This document shows, one piece after another, positions 1 to 8,500 of a DNA stretch of 11,084 nucleotides. How positions within the stretch are numbered: position 1 is the stretch's first letter; each line of letters begins with the position of its first letter. The translations under genes were made by a program, and so were the position numbers. Under the pieces are notes generated by a model. That model was not told the DNA's origin, searched no databases, and was given only the letters and a program-made list of their open reading frames with translations. The stretch lies in the NCBI GenBank assembly GCA_021401465.1, contig JADDMT010000322.1:1-11084 (forward strand). Direction: 5' to 3'. Source of the stretch: Teratosphaeria epicoccoides (Eukaryota; Ascomycota; Dothideomycetes; Mycosphaerellales; Teratosphaeriaceae).

Positions 1-30
1 GGGGGTGGGGGGGGGGGGGGGGGGGGGGGA
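1..30. repeat. Poly-G homopolymer at left edge
   Basis: The window opens with five G, one T, then an unbroken run of 23 G (7-29). The run could form a G-quadruplex and is a typical place for an assembly to break. There is no TTAGGG repeat, so it is not a telomere end. The right end closes with six C. The two ends together suggest natural contig boundaries, or dark-cycle poly-G sequencing artefact, rather than biology. Confidence 0.8.
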
Positions 31-80
31 CCGGCACAACCTCGCGCCGCGGAAGCCCCCCGCACGGTCGTGGGACTCTG

Positions 81-98
81 GAGATCGAGATCGAGATC
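81..98. repeat. GAGATC hexamer, three perfect tandem copies
   Basis: Three uninterrupted copies of GAGATC are followed directly by CGG. This is a short simple repeat in otherwise G-rich non-coding sequence, with no function evident. Confidence 0.8.
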
Positions 99-189
99 CG
101 GGCAGCGCAGTCGTCGATGGTAGCGAAAAAGGGGACTTCTCTTGCCGCGTCGGGTGCCCGGCGGGTGAGGAGGAGTGAAGAGCGATGGA

Positions 190-235
190 TTTTTTTTTTG
201 TTTTTTTGATTTTTTTGATTTTTTGATGATTTTTT
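190..235. repeat. T-rich low-complexity tract (GATTTTTT-like units)
   Basis: T runs of 4 to 10 are separated by G or GA, ending as GATTTTTT/GATTTTTTGAT units. On the plus strand it resembles the pyrimidine-rich tracts common in fungal promoters. On the minus strand it is an A-rich tract. It lies just upstream of the weak plus-strand coding signal at 251-601, but no gene can be firmly tied to it. Confidence 0.6.
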
Positions 236-250
236 GATCGATGCTTGCGC

Positions 251-601
251 ATGGAGACGGGGAGGGGGGTTCACTTGAGGTTCCGGAGCGGTTTGAGCGA
301 GTGGGAGTCGACGGGACCGAGGTACCAGCGCTCTCGTGGCCGGGTGTGGAGAATTCGATGTGGCGGCTTGTGTTGTTCACGGCGGGGGGTGTCTGTACCG
401 GTGGGCGAATGGGACGGCTGGGGCGAGCGCTGCACGGCGCTGATGCGTGGTTGCGACCCAGCGGAGGTGGGTGCGCAGGAGCCATTTGCTGAGAGCGACT
501 TGGAGTTTTGGGGGGCGGAGGAGACGGTGGCGGATGCGGTCGGCGAGGTCCATGATCGGCTGCTTCTCTTTGTGGTGGGTGGCTGGCGGCGTGCTGGATG
601 A
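251..601. other. Stretch with coding-like composition, strand unresolved
   Basis: I do not recognise a protein here. On the minus strand an ATG at 553 with good context (A at -3, G at +4) opens a 58-codon frame ending at 377. Its first part (MDLADRIRHRLLRPPK) uses almost only C-ending codons. A second C-ending stretch (RWYLGPVDSHSLKPLRNLK, stop at 271) lies in another minus-strand frame. I found no donor/acceptor pair of the right phase to join them. Because NNC on one strand is GNN on the other, the same signal also fits a plus-strand frame, ATG 251 to stop 601 (116 aa, ending LLLFVVGGWRRAG). The plus strand is G-rich throughout here, so base composition alone could produce the pattern. Confidence 0.2.
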
Positions 602-2809
602 TCGGAGCTCGCGCAGTTCGTTGGGGATACGATGGGTGTGTACTGTAATGCACATGAATGGTTGCTCAGCTCTGGACAAACGGACGGGCGCTCCTCACAG
701 CCACCGGAGAATGTGATCGTGTTTGCTGAGCCTCGATCTTCACCTGTCAAGCCACCGCATCCATCGAGACCAACGATCGTCGACCGACGAATCGGCGAGC
801 CGTGATTTCAGATGACCACGCTCACATGCATCTTATCTTTCCGGGCCTTACACGTCTCCGATCCGGCAAACGCACCCAGGGGGCAGCTCCGCCCACCACC
901 AGGAACATGTCAGCGAGAATCGTCCTCGTGTCAGGCTCGTGCATCCCAAGATCCAGATGTCTTGCGACACGGGACGGACTCCGCCCCGCACCAATGACAT
1001 GACTGCCGACTGCTCTCACCTGCCTGACAGCCTGCAAGGGGACGTATCGCGTCGTCAGCGGCCGCTCGTGCAGAGATTATCGCCATGGATCATGGGGGTG
1101 ATACCCTTGGCGGCGCCCCCCCTTTAGGAACATGCCACAGCACAGCTGACGAATGAGAAGCTCTGGAATCCAGCTGACCCACGTCGCTCCCACATGGTTG
1201 CGACTTGGCATCGGTGATGCCTGTCTCACTCCTCGACATATTTTTAGTGTGCTCCCGCGATGCGCGATGGGGGTCGCTGTCGACGAATGAGACGATTCGC
1301 AATCGCTGTGACGGCTGCTTGCCCGGATCTCACTGGCCGACATCTTGGGTTGGTGCCATGGACAAAAGTATTGACGGCGGCTACATAGAGAGACATGGTG
1401 GTTCCGGTGCCTGTCAGGCGCATTACAGTTTGACGGGAGCATGAGATCGACCAGCCCGGAAAGATCCCCCTTGTCCCTGGACTCCACGCGGCAAAGCAAC
1501 CCGCAGAATGCTCCGATCTGTCGGGACGCAGCGAACCCACATCACTTGCATTATCAGATCGAACATGCTTGTTAGATGGGTGCTCGTTAGCACGCCGAGT
1601 CGTCCTGGAAGTTTGTCGACCATCTAGGTAGGCAGCATATGCGAGGACGGCGGCGGGAGCGGCTCAACCAGGAATGAATGTCATCTGTGGCCGCAGAGTG
1701 AGTGAAGTGACGCCACGCTCCAGTGGCCCTATGTTGATTTCGGTGCCGCTCATCCTGCGCGTAGGCCATGGAACCTGTGCGAACAGTAGCTGGCGATCAT
1801 AGCAAGATGGTATCTGCGACACGCTCGCACTCCTCCCCTGACCGTTTGTGGTGGTGCGGCTTCTGTCCAGAGTCATTCTGAACCGATCATCGTTGGCTTC
1901 CCCTCGTGCCTGTGAGGGAATTGTGGCGTGCACGACCGACCTATTGCATCGTGCTCTGGAACACGATGCCGTCCAATTTGGACCATACACGACCAAGCAG
2001 AAAGTGGCGATCAGGGAATGAGGTGCCGGCAGTGACATACCCCAGGGGAGCCTAATGTCATTGCTCGAAGTCTGCCTCTGGGCAAATGCGGAGATGTGTC
2101 AGACGGGTGCGTGACAATTGCATGGGTACGGAACGAGAATACGTGCTCGCTACACATGCGGTCGGTCCAAGATTGGACGCAGCCAAAGATGCTTGACGTG
2201 CATGCGTAAAGGTACCATCTATTGAATTTTGAATTCGATATCTCGCAGCAAACACTCCGTCCGCATGCCTCCGTCCAACATAGCCCCTATCCACTCTGCA
2301 ACCCTCGTCGTCGGTGCGGCGGCCGGCGGACTCCCCGTCGCTGGCCTGTGCCTTCCACAGTGCGCACGCCGGAGCGCAGGTCAATGACATGTCACCGAAG
2401 ATTGTGCTATGCTGTGTGGACATGTTGAAGATCATGGTGATGCTAGCAATAATTGGCTATTGGAGATGTGCCACATGTGAAATCCGCTGACACGCTGTCC
2501 ATGAGAGAAGCACGACTGCGCGGTCAGCATGTACAGCGTCATAGGCTCGCAAGTGGAATGAAGACCCAAGCGGGCACACAAAATCTCTGACCATCAATCT
2601 ATCTGCCATATCTACTGCAACACCAAACTGATGCCCACAGCCAGGCGAAGACGGCCTCGTCCGTCGAGTAACCGTCTCGATGATTCCGATCAGCGTGTCT
2701 TGTTCGACTCGACAATGTCAGCCAGGGACATGGTCAAGTTCCTGTGCGAACCCGATGGCTCGGGATTAGCGACAGTCTTTCCCCCCAATGATGTTCCGCC
2801 ATACACGGC
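602..2809. other. Intergenic region without a supported gene
   Basis: This stretch is about 2.2 kb. All frames are broken into short pieces (up to about 125-140 codons, several of them without an ATG) whose translations show no family motif, membrane segment or consistent codon pattern. I see no tRNA, rRNA, transposase, reverse transcriptase or long repeat. The only notable element is the GATA motif at 1551-1559. The part next to 2810 should hold the 3' UTR and poly(A) site of sidA. Confidence 0.6.
1551..1559 (-). promoter_or_regulatory. Extended iron-type GATA motif ATCTGATAA (orphan)
   Basis: The plus strand reads TTATCAGAT, so the minus strand carries ATCTGATAA, an exact match to ATCWGATAA, the extended site described for SreA/Sre1/Urbs1-type iron repressors of fungi. 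It is the same variant and orientation as the site upstream of the ABC transporter. No recognisable gene starts within about 1 kb in either direction, so its target, if any, is unknown. It could serve a gene left of the window or an undetected small gene, or be a chance match. Confidence 0.4.
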
Positions 2810-4315
2810 TCAATTGTTGCCAAAAATGCTCTCCACCATTTCACCTCCTCGCACGGCAAGGATCGACAACAGCGAATCGGAAAGGCCGTGGGTGGCTTCG
2901 TTGCAGCCCTGTAGCCAGACGCCGGCATCCTGGGCGATCGAGCCACGCTCAAAGTCGACACCATAGTCTCTTCGCACGTTCCAGCGCTTGCCTCCCACTT
3001 CACCACCTGGCATGTACTCGCGAAGACCTTGCAGCATATCCTCGTGTGCGTCTCTTCGATAACCCGAGGCGACCACGACCAGATCGGCGGCAATCGTCTC
3101 AGTCTCTGGTTGCTTGCGCGCAGAGAAATTGCCCGAGTGATTCTTGAGATGAACCTTCACAACAGGCTCGCCGTCGATTTCGGCATCGCTGACGCCGACG
3201 ATCTCGCGGTGGTTGTGGATCTGCTGCGGCCACTGTGCCTCGTCGTCGCCATGCCGAAGCCGATACGTGTAAAGGTTGTCGTAGATGTGCTCGAGGAGCT
3301 CAAGGCGGACAACGGCATAGTTGGTCGACTTATCGCGGCTTAATTGCTCTGACCTGACGGCCGCATCCTGCGAGTAGATATCATCGACCCTTGAAGGATC
3401 AAAGACCTCGTTGACGAATGGAGAATCATCGCTGGGCTTCAGGGCAGCGGACCTGATCACAAGATGGGCTTTGGCGCCAGGGAAACGGGTAGGTATGTTG
3501 TTGAACACCTCTGCAGCGCTTTGACCCGCACCGATGACGACCACGGACCGTGGCTTCTTCCCAGGCACGAGGCGTTGCTCCGCACAGGTGGCGTATTGCG
3601 AAGAGTGGATGATGCGTGGGTGATCGGCCGGCAGACAAGCGGGGATGTTGGGTCGACCACCAGCGGCAATGACTACATGACGTGCACGAAGAGTGGTCTC
3701 CGAGCCTGATTTCGAATTTCTGGATTTGACTGCGAAATGCGCCACTTCGCCGGTCTGCGGATCGATGTGACCCGGCGTGACCGACTGCACATCCCGACCG
3801 TAGTCGACTACCCCCTCGAAGTGATTGGCGCACCACCTCATATAGTCCTCGTACTCGATCCTTTGCGGGAGGAAGGTACCAAGGTTGGTGAACTGCACGA
3901 GTCGATTCTTGTCGTGCAGGTAGTTGACGAACGTGAATCGACTCCGTGGGTTCCGCAGTGTGGCCATGTCTTTGATGAAGGTGATCTGCATCTTGGCCCC
4001 AGGCAGTAACATGCCTGCGTGCCACGCGAAGGACTTCTGCTTCTCCAAGAACCTCACCTTGGGTTGGTCGGTTCGCAGATTTGGCACGCCATCTTCCAGA
4101 GCGTCGTTCAACGCAACAGCGATGGCCAGAGATGCAGGACCGAAGCCTACGCACACCAGGTCGTGGATCTCCTGGTCGTCGTGCCGGCTCAGATGCGAGG
4201 TTTGAGGATGGCGGTCGGTGTGTTGAGCATGGCCGTTGTGGTGGCGGTTGCCGTTGTGGGTGACAGTCCATTCTTGGTGGTCACCATCACTGGGTGCAAT
4301 GGCGTGCGGCGACAT
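2810..4315 (-). CDS. sidA: L-ornithine N5-monooxygenase (siderophore biosynthesis, SidA family)
   Basis: This FAD- and NADPH-dependent enzyme converts L-ornithine to N5-hydroxy-L-ornithine, the first committed step of fungal hydroxamate siderophores (coprogen/fusarinine, ferricrocin type). The single uninterrupted frame is 501 aa, as expected for ascomycete SidA. Visible motifs are the FAD site GFGPASL (57-63), FAWHAGM (96-102), KMQITFIKD with the ornithine-contacting Lys at 108, DDSPFVNEVF with Asn302, the NADPH site GAGQSAAE (262-269), TNYAVVRLE with Asn332, an ATGY-like ASGY (416-419) and the C-terminal HGLSDSLLS (476-484). The Asn302/Asn332 spacing equals that of the two ornithine-binding Asn in Aspergillus fumigatus SidA. 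The start is chosen for its strong context CACCATG; the 50 residues before the FAD motif are His-rich and not conserved. The protein ends four residues after the conserved EMVES segment (IFGNN), shorter at the C-terminus than I recall for Aspergillus SidA. The enzyme is expected to be cytosolic. It lies downstream of, and in the same direction as, the ABC transporter. Confidence 0.95.
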   Translation of the reverse strand: MSPHAIAPSDGDHQEWTVTHNGNRHHNGHAQHTDRHPQTSHLSRHDDQEIHDLVCVGFGPASLAIAVALNDALEDGVPNLRTDQPKVRFLEKQKSFAWHAGMLLPGAKMQITFIKDMATLRNPRSRFTFVNYLHDKNRLVQFTNLGTFLPQRIEYEDYMRWCANHFEGVVDYGRDVQSVTPGHIDPQTGEVAHFAVKSRNSKSGSETTLRARHVVIAAGGRPNIPACLPADHPRIIHSSQYATCAEQRLVPGKKPRSVVVIGAGQSAAEVFNNIPTRFPGAKAHLVIRSAALKPSDDSPFVNEVFDPSRVDDIYSQDAAVRSEQLSRDKSTNYAVVRLELLEHIYDNLYTYRLRHGDDEAQWPQQIHNHREIVGVSDAEIDGEPVVKVHLKNHSGNFSARKQPETETIAADLVVVASGYRRDAHEDMLQGLREYMPGGEVGGKRWNVRRDYGVDFERGSIAQDAGVWLQGCNEATHGLSDSLLSILAVRGGEMVESIFGNN

Positions 4316-4332
4316 GGTGGTCGTTGGAGAAA

Positions 4333-4348
4333 GTCGACCAGTCGACCA
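4333..4348. repeat. GTCGACCA, two perfect tandem copies
   Basis: Two adjacent copies of an 8-mer sit 17-33 nt upstream of the sidA start codon, probably inside its 5' leader. Each contains the palindrome GTCGAC. No known regulator is assigned, and it may be chance. Confidence 0.6.
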
Positions 4349-4756
4349 GATGCGTCTCGTAAAGGTTCTCGCCGTATGTGCTAGATGTTAGCGCTGAGCA
4401 TACAACAATCTGGGTACAACGGGAAGCTTGAATAAGTGTCCTCGTGCAGCTCTCGGTACCGACGTCGGCAGCAAACATGCGGTGACTTGGTGAAGACTAG
4501 TTTCTGCAAGCTATACGAGGACGACGACCCGGGCGTTTCGCATGGAGCGGCTGTATCACGACCGGACGAGGCGACAGATGTCGTCAATCATCTGGACCCG
4601 CGCACCACGAGTGGTCACCCCGTGGCACTGCCTCCCGTGCATGGTCAGACACTTGGACGCCATCCACGCGGAACATCTCGATTTGATCAGACGAAGCCGT
4701 CGGCGTGGGGGATGGCGGCAGAGAAGCTGGATCCCGCCCGTGTCCGATGACGGAAT

Positions 4757-4761
4757 CCAAT
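4757..4761 (+). promoter_or_regulatory. CCAAT box upstream of sidA
   Basis: CCAAT lies about 442 nt upstream of the sidA start and 95 nt from the GATA motif, on its gene-proximal side. The CCAAT-binding complex with HapX controls iron genes in Aspergillus, so the pairing is suggestive. A 5-mer is common by chance. Confidence 0.3.
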
Positions 4762-4828
4762 CGCGTGCCGGGTGGAGACTGATGATTATTGATTTCGGTG
4801 AGCAAAGAAGATCGAGGTGCAAACAGAG

Positions 4829-4864
4829 TTATCCAGATCCGCCGCCGACGTCCGGATCAGATAA
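4829..4864 (+). promoter_or_regulatory. Iron-type GATA motif ATCAGATAA in an imperfect dyad (sidA promoter)
   Basis: Positions 4856-4864 read ATCAGATAA, an exact match to the ATCWGATAA site of SreA/Sre1/Urbs1-class repressors, with its near edge 541 nt upstream of the sidA start codon. It forms one arm of an imperfect inverted repeat: TTATCCAGATCCG (4829-4841) against CGGATCAGATAA (4853-4864). The inner six bases, GATCCG and CGGATC, are perfectly complementary, and the arms differ by a one-base indel next to a mismatch. Iron-responsive GATA factors often need two sites, so the second, degenerate arm may matter. Function is inferred from the motif and the downstream gene. Confidence 0.65.
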
Positions 4865-5386
4865 CTTCGCCGAGACTCGGGGGGGCCTCGAAGCACGAAT
4901 GGTTTGAGTTCAGCCTGGCGACGGCACCATCCATCGTCCATCCCTGCAAGGGTGGTGTGCTCCATATTCATGCATGCGCCTACTCAACACGGGCCCACGC
5001 GCGAAAGTGCTATAGCAGCCATGTGGAGTCGGTGCGGTAACTCATGCTCGACCATCACACCCGCCGCTGCTTTCGCCTTGTCTGACCTGTTGCTGTCAAG
5101 CTCGTAAGCGCGCCTCCTGTACACACAGCTGCGCCCAACCGCTTTCCCCTCGCGTGAACCATGTTGCATCTTGGCCGGGGCGGGCGCATATCATTACCCA
5201 ACAGCTTCAAAGCTGGGATTGCCTGAACGGCCCTTGTGAACACCATCGTCTCGTATCGCAAGGGAGACGGTGGCTGGCCCTCACCGCCCCAAACACAGTG
5301 ATTGCCTCATCAAGTCAACGGCCCACGCAACCAACAGGGGAGTCGCAAAGTATGTCTGATTGTACCGACAAATCGGAGCGACAACA

Positions 5387-5438
5387 GTATCAACAAGCAT
5401 GCATTCGCGGTGACAAGCTGAGACTCGTATCAACAAGC
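5387..5438. repeat. GTATCAACAAGC direct repeat, 40-bp period
   Basis: The 12-mer GTATCAACAAGC occurs at 5387-5398 and again at 5427-5438. It lies in the 3' flank of the ABC gene. No function is evident. Confidence 0.6.
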
Positions 5439-5569
5439 CGTCGACACATCCACCTGCCGGCCGGCTTGCCTATTACAATCACTGCTCCAAGGTGATGGCT
5501 GGACTGGACGGTAATTTGTCGGACGCGATTTGTGCTTCTGCAGAACTATCAAAGTACCTACCTGCGTAC

Positions 5570-8500
5570 CTAGCAAACTTTTTGAGTCTTGGCCAATGAA
5601 GCGTAGAGCAGCCCGTTGCAAATCAGCTCTGCGTGGGTCCCCGATTCCACAACTCTGCCGTGGTCGAACACGTAGATCCTGTCCGCGTGTTGGATACTTG
5701 CTAGCCTATGCGCCACCATGACTGTGGTGCGGTCTTGGGTTGCGGCGGCGAGCGAATCTTGGACAATACGCTCACTGTGCGCGTCGAGAGCGCTCGTGAC
5801 CTCGTCAAGAAGCAAGATCTCCGGCTGACGAACCAGGGCTCGTGCAATAGCAAGGCGTTGTCGTTGGCCGCCAGAAAGTCTCGAGGCTCCGGTGGATCCA
5901 CACTCGGTGTTGTAGCCTTCTGGCAGACTGGTGATGAAGCCATGGAGGCCACATTGCTTGCAGACGCTTTCGATATCTGCGTCAGATACCTTCTGATCAT
6001 GCCTAGCTCCCAGTCGGATGTTAAATGATATGGAGCCTGGTAGGAGATCTGGTTCCTGAGATACCAAGCCCATTCGATCTCGAAGCAGCTGAATGTCCAT
6101 GGTACGAATGTCCTGCCCGTCAATTCTGACGCAGCCGGAAAGAGGGTCATAAAATCGCTCTATCAGTGAGATCGTCGAAGACTTCCCGGCTCCAGATGGA
6201 CCAACAAGTGCGATGGTCTGTCCTTGGCGGGCTTCTATGTTTGTTCTGTGCAGCACGGGTCGACTGTCCTCATGACCGTATGCAAAAGATACGTTATCGA
6301 AAGCAAGCTTCGGCGCATCGTCAGTCAAGGAGCTTAGCCGTGGAGAAGACGGACTTTGGGATCCTTTTGCCTCTCGGCTCATTGCATCTGTCGTCAAGCT
6401 GTCCCTTCGTAGCTTGTCGCTGAGTATGCTTGAACGGAAGCTCAATAGCTCTGCAATGCCTCTGGAAGCGGCTTTGGCACGGGCGATCTCGGGACTCAAG
6501 CTGAATAGCTGGCCAGCCGATTGTGCCGAAAATAGCAAGGCTGGCAACACAGTGAAGAAGTCTTTGCCCGAAGCATGACCTTGTCGAACCTGCTTGGCTC
6601 CCCACCAGTACGCTAGAGCATAGACGAAGTAGGTGATCGCTAGCGCAAGTGCCAGTAGAATGTTTGCCACGGCGAGGTATGGGCGGCTTCGATGATATGC
6701 TTCTTGCAGCATCTTGTCGTACTGAGTCAAGATGCGCGTCTCCAAGCCGAAAACTGTAACCGTTCGGCGATTCCGGCAGGCTTCTGCGGCAAGGTTTGTG
6801 GCTTGCCTGTATGTTGCCCGCCGGCGTGAATCTGCACTGTTCAGCACCCGTAGTCGAGTGAAGCCGGCGGTCAGCATCACCGGCACAGCCGCAAGGAGGA
6901 CTACAGATATCCTCCACGATACACAGAGAGCCAGAATGAGACCACCGCTAACCGATGTCATGGTCGTGAAAATAGTGCCCAGTGCGGTACCCGACAAGCT
7001 GCTCAGATCACCAGAGTCCTTCGTGAATGCGCTCATGAGCTGATACACCGACCTGCCTTCTTCGGAAAACCAGTCCATGTCTAGAGTTAGCAGACGAGCA
7101 AGCAGTGTCGACTGTATGCGCACGAGTGAGCGCGCGGAAGCCATCCCGAACGATGTTCCTGAGCCTATCCAGGAAACAAGCGCGATGAAGGCGAGGACAA
7201 AAAATATCAAGCTGAAGAAGTCCGCGTTGCGTACGAATTTTGGCGAGTGGACTGTGGCGTTGAGAAGTTGCACAAGGTTACCAAAAACAATCGCTTCTCC
7301 AATGAGAAGTGCACCGCTCAGCATTGCGGCAGAGACGCCGAGAATGATGAAGTTCCAGTCAGGGCGAAGGACAAGTCGCAGCAGAAGTTTCGACGTGGTC
7401 TTCTGAGGTTCTTGCGCCTCAGCCTTGGTGGAGTCTTGGACAGCACTATCCTTCTCGAAAGGTTTGCCAGCTGCGTGCCTTGTCTCATGGGACGGTATCT
7501 TCTTCAGGGAGTCCTGTGACGTGTTTCCCGGAGAGGTCTCATCATCGAGCGTTGTGTTCTGAGCCGCAAGCAGCCCATAAAATACGCCCTGCGAATCGAC
7601 AAGCTCACGTGGCGAACCCTGCTCTACCACATTCCCGTCAGAGAAGACAGCCACGCTGTCGGCCTGCAGCACCGTTGACAGTCGATGGGCTACCATGATG
7701 ACCGTGATCCCAGATGCGGCCGCTCTCTTGACCGCCTCCACAACCGCTACTTCGCTTCGGGCGTCAAGGGCTGACGTCGGTTCGTCCAGGATAAGGACTG
7801 CCGGCTTCCTGATCAGGGCTCTGGCAAGGCAAATTCTCTGCCTCTGTCCGCCAGAGAGCTGGATTCCATCACCGAGTGGGGTGTGCACACCGAGGGAAAG
7901 CTCACCCAGGAAGTTCACAGCAGCATCTTGCAATGCTTGAGCGCACCTGGCCTCCAGCTCGTCCTCCGGGATCTTGCGGCCCCACAAAGCTGAACAAACG
8001 TTCTCATATATTGTGCCGGAAAAGAGCACCGCTTCTTGTTCTACCACAGCCATCTGAGAACGAACGACAGGAAGCTCAAGATCGCGCAGTTCAACTTCGC
8101 CGACACGAATCTGGCCTTGATACTCGTAAATGCCAGTCAGCAGGGATATGAGCGTTGACTTCCCACCACCTGAAGTCCCCACAATAGCAGTGAAGGAGCT
8201 AGGCGCTATTGTCAAGTTCAGTCCCCGCAAGACTGGTGCGGTTGGTCGAGCTGGGTATGCAAAGCGAACCGAATCGAATTCCAGAGGCAGACCGCTAAGG
8301 TCGTAGTGTGGTTTGCTGTTGGTCATGCCGTTCTTGTGTGCGTCTCCACATGTTTCTTCAACCAAGTCCTGGATGATCTCGCCTGCCGACGCCGCCTTTG
8401 CGAATATATCGACGAAAGGTGCGAATTGGGCGACGACAAAAGAACTGTCAAGGATGAGTAACACCACTGCAAAGATCGTACCGGCATCGCCTCCGCTTTC

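Larger units (their letters stand above)
4316..5569. other. Intergenic region between sidA and the ABC transporter
   Basis: These 1.25 kb hold the sidA promoter (minus-strand gene starting at 4315) and the 3' flank of the transporter. No frame inside gives a recognisable protein; the open stretches are about 120 codons at most and have no motifs. Notable elements are the iron-type GATA motif and dyad (4829-4864), one CCAAT box (4757-4761) and a spaced 12-bp direct repeat (5387-5438). Confidence 0.7.

Noticed and set aside
1..30. Telomere
   Set aside because: It is pure G, not a TTAGGG-type repeat; a contig edge or sequencing artefact is more likely.
602..2809. tRNA, transposon remnant or CRISPR-like array
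   Set aside because: No tRNA T-loop or A/B-box pair, no terminal repeats or transposase/RT residues, and no regular repeat-spacer pattern was seen by eye.
3426..4271. 281-codon minus-strand frame overlapping sidA
   Set aside because: It is the shadow of sidA in another frame; its translation has no motif and is rich in Arg, Ser, His and Pro.
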